Of a stretch of DNA of 64,000 nucleotides, positions 27,226 to 35,634 are shown one piece after another. The notes below the pieces were generated by a model that did not search any database, was not told the origin of the DNA, and was given only the letters and a program-made list of their open reading frames with translations. The position numbers and the translations under genes were made by a program. The stretch's first letter is position 1, and every line of letters begins with the position of its first letter. The stretch spans positions 62,001 through 126,000 of the forward strand of contig NZ_LBIO01000042.1 in NCBI RefSeq assembly GCF_001280505.1, written 5' to 3'. This stretch comes from Mangrovimonas sp. TPBH4 (GTDB taxonomy: Bacteria > Bacteroidota > Bacteroidia > Flavobacteriales > Flavobacteriaceae).

Positions 27226-27366
27226 AAATTATATCCAATGGGCTTGGTAATGATTTTGTTAATATGAAACTATGTAGGTGTTTGAAGTAGGAATCGAGCC
27301 AAATTAAAGGTAGCGATATTTAGTTTAACATTTATCGAGCAATGAATTAAAGTCATTTCTGTCTTG

Positions 27367-28749
27367 TCAGTTTTTCGCCACTTTAACGGTTTCAGACATG
27401 TTATCGTCATTAAAAATTTGAATTATATACATTCCATTTTCTAAACTTTCTAAATTCAACCGTTCTATGCCGTTACTATTTATTTGAGTTTTATGAAATA
27501 CCAAATTTCCATTCATGTCAATGATTTTTAGGGCAGTATTTGTTGAATTTTTAGGTGAATTATATTTAATTGTCAGTTCGTTTTCAAATGGATTTGGATA
27601 TGTTTTTGCTATGATAAGCTCTTCCTTTTTCCTTTTGTAAACTATAAAACTTCCAAGGCCTAGCAATAATATCGTAAGGCCTCCAAAAATAAAACGGTTT
27701 CTTTTAGATGATATCCGTTCCTCCTCCTTTTCCTTTAAGTAAGAAATAACTTCCTCTGGCAGAGAATAGATAGAAGAATTTTCGGAAAATTCAAGCGTAT
27801 CATTTACAAATGAAAATTGAATGAGCCTTTCTTCTTCTAGATAGTCTAGAGTATTGGAAGTATAGTCAACTTGATAAATGGACTTTATTTGTTCCTTAAT
27901 GTTTAGATATATATCTTTTAGTTTTTTAGGGTCGTTAGTGTAATAGTAAAGTCCATCTGTTTTTTGAGATACTTGCTCTAGGAGAGTGCTATTGACATTG
28001 CCCAATCCAATGGTGTAGATTGCAATCTCTTTGTCATTTGCAAAATCAATAACTTCCTGTGATGTGTGTGTTGATTCATTGTCTTGACCATCTGTAAGGG
28101 CTACAATAACAGATTTACTTGATCCTTTAGAAAGGTTTTCAATAGTTAAGAATAAAGCATCATAGAATGAAGTTCTACCATTAGGTGAAACTTCTTCTAC
28201 AAATAATTTAATTCCAGATACGTCATTGGTTAGCGGGTATATTTTATCAACTGTTGTTGAGAAGCCTACAAATGAAATTGAATCGTTTGATGGTTTGGTT
28301 TCATCTAAAAAACCTAGAACTCCTTCTTTAGCATAGTCAATTGCCATAACATAGTCTTCAGGCATTGGTAAGCCAGAAAAATAGTAATCCTGCATCGTTT
28401 CTAAGTCTTGTGGCATTTGAGCCGGATTATCAACCATAGAACCAGAATGGTCGAATACTAATCCAATATTAATGGGTTTGTCCTTAGAGATGTTTAACAA
28501 TTGAATTACGTCACAATCTTTGTGGTTTTCTGTGACTTGTATTTCAGATTTGTCTAAAGTCCATAATGGTTTACCAAATTTATTTTTAGCTTGAAACACT
28601 ACGGAAACATTAGGGAATGAATCAGGATAAACCTTGATAATTGATAAATCAAAAGCGTTTTCCGACTTGATTTCTGTTTGGATTTCTTCAGTTTGCCCAA
28701 AACAAGTCAGGGTTTTTATGAATAGGATGACTATTGTTAGATGTCTCAT
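27367..28749 (-). CDS. VWA-domain protein with membrane helix and T9SS-type sorting domain
   Basis: 460 residues from the ATG at 28749, which starts a signal peptide (MRHLTIVILFIKTLTCFGQ); the frame is open 11 codons earlier. The von Willebrand factor A domain (about 90-290) has the MIDAS motif DHSGS (100-104) and the later ALTDGQDNE. A membrane helix follows at about 353-371 (FIFGGLTILLLGLGSFIVY), flanked by KRNR and KRKK. The C-terminal 80 residues (TYPNPFENELTIKYN to the end) look like a type A sorting domain. That domain order is topologically odd; see findings. Confidence 0.8.
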   Translation of the reverse strand: MRHLTIVILFIKTLTCFGQTEEIQTEIKSENAFDLSIIKVYPDSFPNVSVVFQAKNKFGKPLWTLDKSEIQVTENHKDCDVIQLLNISKDKPINIGLVFDHSGSMVDNPAQMPQDLETMQDYYFSGLPMPEDYVMAIDYAKEGVLGFLDETKPSNDSISFVGFSTTVDKIYPLTNDVSGIKLFVEEVSPNGRTSFYDALFLTIENLSKGSSKSVIVALTDGQDNESTHTSQEVIDFANDKEIAIYTIGLGNVNSTLLEQVSQKTDGLYYYTNDPKKLKDIYLNIKEQIKSIYQVDYTSNTLDYLEEERLIQFSFVNDTLEFSENSSIYSLPEEVISYLKEKEEERISSKRNRFIFGGLTILLLGLGSFIVYKRKKEELIIAKTYPNPFENELTIKYNSPKNSTNTALKIIDMNGNLVFHKTQINSNGIERLNLESLENGMYIIQIFNDDNMSETVKVAKN

Positions 28750-28908
28750 TTCTTTAATTACAGCCACAATAAAGTTAAACACTAAGAGTGTAGCATCTTA
28801 TATCGGCCTAGTTGGTTAATTTATTAAAGATAGAAATTTGTGGTAAAAATTGTATGAAAAAACTGTATTTAATAAGGTGGGACATTTCGATGCTGTTGCT
28901 CAAAGGAC

Positions 28909-29715
28909 TTAAACTATCATCCCGGCATTAATGCACTGGCTTACCAATTCTACAGTGTTGCTGGCGCCAGACTTTAAAGCGATGTTCCGTCTGTGTGTTT
29001 TTACGGTTTCGGCTGATATGTGTAGCAAATTGGCGATGGTTTTGGTACTTTCCCCTTTGGCCAAATGCTGAATAATTTCTTTTTCGCGCTTGGTGATGGT
29101 TTCGAACCAGTCCTTTTTTTCGTCAATGGAGTTGTTTGGGCAAAAGCATCCTGTATGGCTGCTAATATTGTAATAGGACTTTTCGCCATCCAAATGAATG
29201 AACGAAACCTCATTTGTCGATTTTACTTTTAAGTGGCTAATATCAGTATGGATACTAATGATGTGTTTGGGCAGTATTTCTTCACTAAGTGCAATTATTG
29301 AGGTTTGTACCATCATCGTTTTTAACTGCTTACAATCGTCAAACCTGTTGTAGGTGAAAATTATTTTATAGGAAAGAATGTCGTTTTTGGGTAGGAACCG
29401 AAAGAAAAAATCCTGGATCACCTTTTCTTTTTTTAGAATTTTTTGGAATTCTTCAGGTTGTACCTTGGCGAGCATTTTTTCCATGGTGACTTCCTCGGCA
29501 GGGATGCCCAAAATTTTTTCAACACTTGGCGAAATGTACTCTATTGTTAGGGTTTTAAGGTTGAGGATGTAGTAATAACTGGCCCCGGGAGAAAAAATAT
29601 TAGCAATTTTAATAAGCTCTTCCGAGTTTTTAAAAGTCTCGGCATGGCCTATGTTTTTGGTATAATTTTCCTTCCAAAAGTCTATAATGGTGGCTGGTTG
29701 GTGGTTGGTGTCCAT
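28909..29715 (-). CDS. PAS-LuxR family transcriptional regulator
   Basis: 268 residues. The central PAS domain (about 40-150) includes YYYILNLKTLTIEYISPSVEKILG. The C-terminal LuxR/FixJ-type HTH (about 200-265) has LTKREKEIIQHLAKGESTKTIANLLHISAETVKTHRRNI. There is no receiver domain, so the input is probably a ligand or redox state read by PAS, not phosphorylation. The target is unknown; the small secreted protein gene 350 bp away is divergent and is one candidate. Confidence 0.85.
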   Translation of the reverse strand: MDTNHQPATIIDFWKENYTKNIGHAETFKNSEELIKIANIFSPGASYYYILNLKTLTIEYISPSVEKILGIPAEEVTMEKMLAKVQPEEFQKILKKEKVIQDFFFRFLPKNDILSYKIIFTYNRFDDCKQLKTMMVQTSIIALSEEILPKHIISIHTDISHLKVKSTNEVSFIHLDGEKSYYNISSHTGCFCPNNSIDEKKDWFETITKREKEIIQHLAKGESTKTIANLLHISAETVKTHRRNIALKSGASNTVELVSQCINAGMIV

Positions 29716-30002
29716 TTCAATTGTTTTAGCTTATTGGGAGATTATAAATTATTGAGATATGCTAGTTGTGACAATTATTATAGATGAAGCGCTGTTTTGT
29801 CCGATAAAAGGCTAGTTTGGTCTTTGTTTTGAATACAGAAAGTATCTTAAAGTGGTTGAATTGTAGTTGGTTTGGAGGCGGATTTTTGAGGCTTCTACTC
29901 AATATCTCTATGCTAAATATACCATTTGTGAATAAAAATGATAATTTTCGGTTCTTTAGGTTTGTTTTGTGTTGGTATTCAGGTGTTTGTGGTTGTTATT
30001 TT
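29716..30002. other. Gene-free stretch between LuxR regulator and small secreted protein
   Basis: About 290 bp of AT-rich DNA ahead of the promoter at 30003. A 67-codon plus-strand frame exists here but has biased, Phe/Trp-rich composition and no start context. I see no repeat or hairpin worth naming. Confidence 0.6.
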
Positions 30003-30033
30003 TTTGTTTTTTCAGAATAATGCGATAACTTCG
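30003..30033 (+). promoter_or_regulatory. Candidate promoter of small secreted protein
   Basis: TTTG (30003-30006), a 19-base spacer and TAACTTCG (30026-30033, one mismatch to TAnnTTTG), 36 bases before the ATG at 30070. Confidence 0.45.
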
Positions 30034-30069
30034 TTAATCTAATTTTTGATAACTAAAAAATTACTAACT

Positions 30070-30525
30070 ATGAGAAAGATAATCTTGATAGGAATGCTTT
30101 TGTTTGGTTTTCAAACTTTTGCCCAAACGGCAGAAATGGAAGCTTTTAAGGATGTATTTAATGCTGAAAAGAAAACAGCTCTTGGCGAATTCATGGATTT
30201 GGAGACTTCGCAAAGTGCTAAGTTCTGGGAAATCTATAATGATTACACCGAAGAACGTAAGGATTTGGCCAACAGACGTATTGAGCTGTTGAAAAAGTAT
30301 GCTTACCAATATGGAACCTTTACGGACGAACAGGCGTCTGAAATAGTTAAGGAAACATTTTCCATCAGGGACCAAAGTGATAAAACCCTCTGGAAATATT
30401 ATAAAAAATATGAAAAGGAATTTGGGGCCAAAACTGCCGCAAAATTTGTCCAGTTTGAACTGTACGTGCAAACCTCCATCGACAACGAGCTGCAAACGGC
30501 AATGCCTTTGATAGACGCAAATTAA
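30070..30525 (+). CDS. Small secreted alpha-helical protein
   Basis: 151 residues from the ATG at 30070, which begins a clear signal peptide (MRKIILIGMLLFGFQTFAQ); an upstream in-frame start at 30046 would bury it. The mature part is charged and helical: FWEIYNDYTEERKDLANRRIELLKKYA and VKETFSIRDQSDKTLWKYYKKYEKEFG. This resembles Spy/CpxP-like periplasmic helical proteins found widely in Bacteroidota, though the LTxxQ motif is not obvious. Function unknown. A hairpin follows the stop. Confidence 0.78.
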   Translation: MRKIILIGMLLFGFQTFAQTAEMEAFKDVFNAEKKTALGEFMDLETSQSAKFWEIYNDYTEERKDLANRRIELLKKYAYQYGTFTDEQASEIVKETFSIRDQSDKTLWKYYKKYEKEFGAKTAAKFVQFELYVQTSIDNELQTAMPLIDAN

Positions 30526-30545
30526 GCCTAATAACTACTACTAAA

Positions 30546-30576
30546 GAACCACCTAAATCAGGTGGTTCACTGTTTT
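30546..30576 (+). terminator. Hairpin after small secreted protein gene
   Basis: GAACCACCT / AGGTGGTTC arms with a 5-base loop, followed by a short TTTT on the plus strand, between two convergent genes. Confidence 0.6.
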
Positions 30577-30582
30577 ATGGTT

Positions 30583-31713
30583 TTAGCTACGGTTAGACTT
30601 CTTTTTCTTTTTTTGTTTCCCCCACCAAATTATAAAACCAGTCACGGATAGTGAGGTCGCTATTGCGCCGGTGAGGAATGTTATCAATTTCCCAATTTGG
30701 CCCCACCATTGCCCCATATGTAATTGCCACATCGCATTTTCAGTCTTTTCGTGAAGCACACTTTTTTGTGGCAACTGAAGTTTTTCTCCTGTGTAACGGT
30801 CGCAAACAGTGTAGTCGGCATTTTCAATACTTTTTAATCCCGGAGTACCCGAACCAAAGGTTAGGGCTCCCATTTTGTCCAATTCATAGACCCAAATGTT
30901 TACGGCCTGCTTGTTGGGGTAATCTTCATTTAGGGTTTTGTAGGCTAGTTTTACCATATCTTGGGAAACACAAGTACTGTCTGCCGGTGGTATTTGATCA
31001 CGTAATCCAATCTTGTCGCCTCCCGAAATTTTAATGGTTAAATCCATTAAAGGATGAAAGAATATTAGGAGTCCCGTTAGACTTAAAATGATACAGAAAG
31101 GTAAAGAGTAAAATCCTAATACATTGTGCAAGTCATAGTTTAAACGCTTAAACTTGGCATTCCATTTTATTTGGAAACTGGCCTTACGCGTGGCTTTTGT
31201 CCATTTTTTTGGCCACCATAAAATCAAGCCTGTTATGGAACCTATTAAAAATATAATGGTGGATATAATCACGATCCAAGACCCTACTGGACCAGCCAAC
31301 AATTGGGCGTGTAAATGGGCGGTAATGTAAAAGAAGTAGATAGTGTGGTCTTCCTTAAGAACTTTACCGGAATAGGGATTCATATAAATCATGAATAGGT
31401 CTTTTGTTTTCATATTGAAAACGCGAAGACGAATACTGCGTTGGGGGTCTTTATAAAAAACAATTTCTGAGATGTGATAATCTGGGTTGATATCCTTGAT
31501 GATATCATACATCTCCTTTTGTGTTATCTTTTGTGTTTCGGCTTTTACATAAAGAGCGTCTCCCGCGCTCAACTCTAAAATCTCATCGCAGTACACAATA
31601 ATGGTTCCTGTTAAGCATACAAACAGCACAATGATACCAGCGACAAGGCTTGGCCATAGATGAATCCAAGCGACTACTTTTTGAAATGTATTTTTCCCTT
31701 TCTTTTTCCCCAT
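30583..31713 (-). CDS. PepSY-associated TM-helix protein (siderophore/iron reduction type)
   Basis: 376 residues of the PepSY_TM family: an N-terminal helix (about 12-38, VVAWIHLWPSLVAGIIVLFVCLTGTIIVY), a periplasmic PepSY domain, two or more central helices (about 140-165 and 195-220) and a C-terminal helix (about 340-368) followed by a basic tail. Members near TonB receptors are thought to act on ferric-siderophore complexes at the inner membrane, possibly as reductases; that role is inferred from context. The gene follows the TonB receptor by 63 bp, most likely in one transcript. Confidence 0.85.
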   Translation of the reverse strand: MGKKKGKNTFQKVVAWIHLWPSLVAGIIVLFVCLTGTIIVYCDEILELSAGDALYVKAETQKITQKEMYDIIKDINPDYHISEIVFYKDPQRSIRLRVFNMKTKDLFMIYMNPYSGKVLKEDHTIYFFYITAHLHAQLLAGPVGSWIVIISTIIFLIGSITGLILWWPKKWTKATRKASFQIKWNAKFKRLNYDLHNVLGFYSLPFCIILSLTGLLIFFHPLMDLTIKISGGDKIGLRDQIPPADSTCVSQDMVKLAYKTLNEDYPNKQAVNIWVYELDKMGALTFGSGTPGLKSIENADYTVCDRYTGEKLQLPQKSVLHEKTENAMWQLHMGQWWGQIGKLITFLTGAIATSLSVTGFIIWWGKQKKKKKSNRS

Positions 31714-31776
31714 GATCTTTCAGCTTAAAAAGGGACGAAATACACTTCGTCCCTAAAGATAATTATTAACTAGAAA

Positions 31777-34122
31777 TTAGAATTTGTAGGCCAGACTTAT
31801 AACGGTATTACGTGTTTTTTGCGGCTGTACATACGATCCCATGTTAGACCAATATTCTTCATCGGTAATATTGTTGAATTTTACACCAATTCTATAGCTA
31901 GGCTTGTCGTAAAAGATGCTGGCATTTAAAATGGTGTACCCTGGACATAGAATTGTATTGGCATCATTTACATAGGATTCACTAACGTAATTGGTTCCAA
32001 ATCCAAATCCTAAGCCATTTGCCGGGCCTTCAGCTATTTTATAGCTGGTCCATAAGTTGAATACGTTTTCTGGAGCAGCATAGGGGGTGTTTCCAATAAT
32101 GGCTTCATCGCCTTCTTCAAAAGCACTGCTGTTATTAGCGTAACCAGCCACAATATTCCAACCTCTCAATGGGTTTGCGATGATTTCTACCTCAAAACCT
32201 TTGCTGCTTTTCTTGCCGTCCTGTACCTGGGTGTAAACGCTGCCATCAAGGACATAGCGAACGGCATCCTTTACGGTTATGTCGTAGTAGCTAAGTATAG
32301 TGCTTAATTTTCCTTTGAAAAGTTCTGCTTTTACACCACCCTCTATTTGGGAGGCATACTCGGGGTTCAGAGTAACTATTTCTCCAGAAGATAGGTCTGG
32401 GGCAACATTTTTAAAGCCGTTCATATAGTTTCCAAAAATGGATAATTTGTCTTTTACTATTTGGTAAACTGCTCCAAATTTAGGAGCTAAGTAGGACTGC
32501 GAATAATCGCTGGCAATATCATTGTAATTGTCTAATCTTAAACTGGCCATTACCGAAAGCTTGTCGGTTATTTCCAAAACGTCGGAAGCGTAGATGTTGA
32601 AACTATGTTGGTCTCTTGTGCCTACACGAAAGGCTTCCGTTTCTCCCAATGTGTTTTCGTAAAGGTTGATGTTGAAATCTGGCGTTGGATTGTCTGGGCC
32701 TACCGTGTCATACACAAACTGAGTTCTTCTATAAGGTGTTTTTAGGTCGTAGTAATCCAATCCAACTACCAATTTGTTGTTCATTTTGCCAATGGAAAAT
32801 TCACCTATAAAGTTTTGCTGAATTTCTATGACGCTGAATTGGCTTTCAATGTTCATAATACGTCTATTGGCAGTACTATCATCTGCAAAATCTAAAAACA
32901 AGTAGTTAGTGCTGTTGTCCACATTACTTGATGACAAGGTGGTTTTGGAGGTCCAGTTGTTTGAGATTTTGTAATCGGCGTTGGCAAATACATTGTACGA
33001 TCTAATATCGTTGTTCAAATAATCGCTACCGTAGGAATGTTCAAAGTTATAGTTCAAATCGTCCAATGAAGCAATTCCAGATCTGCTTGGGTTGAAGTAT
33101 GTACTAGGGGCTTTGGTGCGGTAAAGTTCAGCCTCCAGGTTTAAGGTTAGGCGGTCATTGGCTTTGTAGGTTAGCGATGGTGCCGCAAACCAATTTCGTG
33201 ATAAACCGGCATCTTGAAAACTATGTTCTGAGTGTTTGGCGGCATTCAGTCTAAAAAGTACCGTTTCTTCCTTGTTTAAAGGTGTGTTTATGTCTACGGT
33301 GAGACGAGCCAGATTGAAACTTCCTGTAGAAAACCCAACAGAGCCGCCAAAGCTTTCATAGGGCTTTTTGGTTACAAGGTTGATAACACCCCCATAGGAG
33401 GACACAATGCTGGTTCCGAATAGTGTTCCGGAAGGGCCTTTAATCACTTCAATTCGGTCTACATTTGCTTGGTCTGTTGAGGTTCTAAACGCGGTGCCAA
33501 TACCATTTCTTGTGGCAATATCGGCACTAAAACCTCTAAGGTAAAGATTTACCCCAACACCTCCAGAGCCTATACCTTGCATGACATTGCTGATTCCTGG
33601 TGAATTTTGTAAGGTACTTTGGATGTCGGTAACCTGTAACTCTTCCAAGAGCTCTCCCGTAATTACCGAATACACTTGTGGATTTTCGAGGTTTTTTAAA
33701 GGCAGACGTGCTACATAATCGGTTTGTTTCTGGTCGAATTTGTTTTTTCTTTTCACTTCTAGCACCACCTCATTCAGTTGCTCTTCGGTTAAATTCAGAA
33801 TGATGTTGGCAACGTTGGTGGTTTGCCCTTCTTTTATTTCAACTTCAATAGATTTGGTTTCCAAACCTAAAAGTGAAAAGGTCAAGGTATGCTTGCCGGC
33901 ACTAATGCTATTTAATTTATAGTAGCCATTCTCATCAGAAATGCCTCCTTTGTTTGTGTTTTCAACCACAACGTTGACAAATGCGGCAACCTTATTGTCA
34001 TTAGTAAAAATTTGTCCTTCTACATTTCCGTTGTTTTGAGCAAAGGCATATTGCAAACTGCATAAAAGCAAGAGCAGGGCTGCTTTCAGACTAAAAATTG
34101 AATTTGGGCTTTTGGTGTTCAC
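31777..34122 (-). CDS. TonB-dependent siderophore receptor
   Basis: 781 residues when started at the GTG at 34122. The longer ATG frame (to 34245) would overlap the divergent AraC gene and put a low-complexity tail before the signal peptide, so GTG is preferred. Order: signal peptide (about 1-30), carboxypeptidase-regulatory-like domain (about 33-115), plug (about 140-255, with VIKGPSGTLFGTS) and a 22-strand barrel ending in the aromatic-terminated VISLAYKF. The plug and barrel resemble FhuA/FecA-type siderophore receptors. With the PepSY membrane protein and AraC regulator it forms a ferric-siderophore uptake module; no synthesis genes are nearby, which suggests use of foreign siderophores. 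Confidence 0.9.
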   Translation of the reverse strand: MNTKSPNSIFSLKAALLLLLCSLQYAFAQNNGNVEGQIFTNDNKVAAFVNVVVENTNKGGISDENGYYKLNSISAGKHTLTFSLLGLETKSIEVEIKEGQTTNVANIILNLTEEQLNEVVLEVKRKNKFDQKQTDYVARLPLKNLENPQVYSVITGELLEELQVTDIQSTLQNSPGISNVMQGIGSGGVGVNLYLRGFSADIATRNGIGTAFRTSTDQANVDRIEVIKGPSGTLFGTSIVSSYGGVINLVTKKPYESFGGSVGFSTGSFNLARLTVDINTPLNKEETVLFRLNAAKHSEHSFQDAGLSRNWFAAPSLTYKANDRLTLNLEAELYRTKAPSTYFNPSRSGIASLDDLNYNFEHSYGSDYLNNDIRSYNVFANADYKISNNWTSKTTLSSSNVDNSTNYLFLDFADDSTANRRIMNIESQFSVIEIQQNFIGEFSIGKMNNKLVVGLDYYDLKTPYRRTQFVYDTVGPDNPTPDFNINLYENTLGETEAFRVGTRDQHSFNIYASDVLEITDKLSVMASLRLDNYNDIASDYSQSYLAPKFGAVYQIVKDKLSIFGNYMNGFKNVAPDLSSGEIVTLNPEYASQIEGGVKAELFKGKLSTILSYYDITVKDAVRYVLDGSVYTQVQDGKKSSKGFEVEIIANPLRGWNIVAGYANNSSAFEEGDEAIIGNTPYAAPENVFNLWTSYKIAEGPANGLGFGFGTNYVSESYVNDANTILCPGYTILNASIFYDKPSYRIGVKFNNITDEEYWSNMGSYVQPQKTRNTVISLAYKF

Positions 34123-34167
34123 GTTGATTTTATTTAGATTAATTATAAATAATATTGTAATTTTGGG

Positions 34168-34175
34168 CAAAAATA
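34168..34175 (-). promoter_or_regulatory. Candidate -7 element of the TonB receptor operon
   Basis: On the minus strand TATTTTTG matches TAnnTTTG, 45 bp before the GTG. No TTG lies at -33; instead the direct repeat at 34199-34231 occupies that region, as expected for an activator-dependent promoter. Confidence 0.5.
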
Positions 34176-34198
34176 GTGCAGGGGATAGGCTTGGTTTT

Positions 34199-34231
34199 AA
34201 CGCAAAAGGATTTTTAAATAACGCAAAAGGA
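34199..34231. promoter_or_regulatory. 21-bp-spaced direct repeat (candidate AraC-family binding site)
   Basis: Two exact copies of AACGCAAAAGGA at 34199-34210 and 34220-34231, one period of 21 bp (two helix turns), lie between the divergent AraC and receptor genes. AraC-type siderophore regulators bind such tandem half-sites. Confidence 0.65.
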
Positions 34232-34235
34232 AGAA

Positions 34236-35216
34236 ATGAAATCAATTTTAGTAAGCTCCATAAATAAGAACAAGGTTATCGTCAAGGAGTTTGAAGAAGA
34301 TTTTAAATGTTGTGATTATAGAGAGCGAAGAAAAGTAATTGAAAACGAAGCCCAAAATGGAACCTTAACCGAGATGCGTTTGGACGGGGTAAGCATTATT
34401 GCTCTGGATTTGTCTACAACAGAGTATTCCATGGCGGTGCAACATGATTTTCCCTTGTTCAAACTGCAGTTTGAAATAGAAGGGAGTAGTTTGTATACAC
34501 CTTCAAATCCATTGTCATTAAAAGTGGCCATTCCTGGAGGCCACTACAATCTGTTCTATCTTCCAGAAGTAAATGGAGAATTGCAATACAAGACCAACTA
34601 CAGGAAGACTTTGGAAATTGTTTTTACCGAAAACTATATCAAGAAAATTATAGGTAAGGATTTCAAAGCGGTTTTTCTGAAATTGGGAAAGGCCATTACA
34701 GAGAAAGTACCCTTTCTTTTATGGGAAACTAGTAAGCCCATTACCCCAGAATTGCAGATCTATGTTCAGGATATATTGCATTGCAAGTATTGCAAAAGTT
34801 TGAAGAAACCCTATTTAGAGGCCAAAGTAAACGAGCTGCTAATTTATTTGTTGGCAAACACCAATGAAGATAATTTTGTGGAAGCACAGTTTAAGGTGCC
34901 TAAAGATGATTATCAGCATTTAATGGAAGTTGAAAATTATATCAGGCATAATCTGGACAAGCAACTTACCATTCCCGAACTGGCTTTAATTGCGGGCATG
35001 AATACCTCAAAATTAAAGCACAGTTTTAAGGCTGTTTTCGACACTACCATTTTTAAATATATTACCCAACTCCGAATGGAGAAGGCTAAGGCACTTATTG
35101 TTCATGATGGGTTTACGGTAAGTGAAGCCGCTTTTAGCGTAGGGTATAAGCATCCTCAACATTTTACGGCGGCCTTCAAGAAAATTTATGGTTGCTTGCC
35201 AAGTAGTATGGTCTAA
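34236..35216 (+). CDS. AraC family regulator (PchR-like)
   Basis: 326 residues. The C-terminal 100 residues form the double HTH: HLMEVENYIRHNLDKQLTIPELALIAGMNTSKLKHSF, then the second helix unit with FTVSEAAFSVGYKHPQHFTAAFKKIYG. The N-terminal 220 residues are an effector-binding region of the PchR type seen beside siderophore receptors. It probably activates the receptor operon when the ferric siderophore reaches the cytoplasm, and may regulate itself because the repeats end 5 bp before its ATG. Confidence 0.88.
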   Translation: MKSILVSSINKNKVIVKEFEEDFKCCDYRERRKVIENEAQNGTLTEMRLDGVSIIALDLSTTEYSMAVQHDFPLFKLQFEIEGSSLYTPSNPLSLKVAIPGGHYNLFYLPEVNGELQYKTNYRKTLEIVFTENYIKKIIGKDFKAVFLKLGKAITEKVPFLLWETSKPITPELQIYVQDILHCKYCKSLKKPYLEAKVNELLIYLLANTNEDNFVEAQFKVPKDDYQHLMEVENYIRHNLDKQLTIPELALIAGMNTSKLKHSFKAVFDTTIFKYITQLRMEKAKALIVHDGFTVSEAAFSVGYKHPQHFTAAFKKIYGCLPSSMV

Positions 35217-35227
35217 AATAACCTGTT

Positions 35228-35578
35228 CTAGGTTTTACCAAATTTTTGTTTGATAGCATGTTCTACCTTAATGAGAATCCCTATTACTGAACCAATCAAT
35301 GAGGTCATGCCCAATGCAGTTGCTGTTTTATGTGAGGGGGTGAAGACAAATCCCAATAGACTGAATATAATAAGGAAGGCCCCTGCAATCATTAATATTT
35401 TGGCAGCATATACTTGTGCGAAATCCCAACGTTCCTGGTTTTTCATGGAGCGGCCTGTTCTATAGCCATAAATACCGTTGATGGTTTTGGGAGGAAACTT
35501 AAGCATGATCAGGCCAACCAAGATAAAAATGGCTCCTGAGCTGGCCGGAATTAAAAATAAGGGATTGTCTATTGGCAT
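35228..35578 (-). CDS. SdpI family membrane protein
   Basis: 116 residues with three membrane helices (about 5-27, 55-76 and 83-105) and the SdpI-family signature INGIYGYRTGRSMKNQERW (about 33-51). Bacillus SdpI gives immunity to the SdpC toxin, but most SdpI-family proteins in Bacteroidota are uncharacterised. It is convergent with araC (12-bp gap); a short AACCT/AGGTT hairpin spans the junction. Confidence 0.82.
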   Translation of the reverse strand: MPIDNPLFLIPASSGAIFILVGLIMLKFPPKTINGIYGYRTGRSMKNQERWDFAQVYAAKILMIAGAFLIIFSLLGFVFTPSHKTATALGMTSLIGSVIGILIKVEHAIKQKFGKT

Positions 35579-35634
35579 AGGAAGCTATTTTGCCTAAGAT
35601 ACAATTTTTTCAAAAAGTAAGTAATGCCTTTACT

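Noticed and set aside
29817-30020. 67-codon plus-strand frame in the gap before the small secreted protein
   Set aside because: Phe/Trp/Cys-rich chance composition, no start context, lies in the promoter region; no family resemblance.
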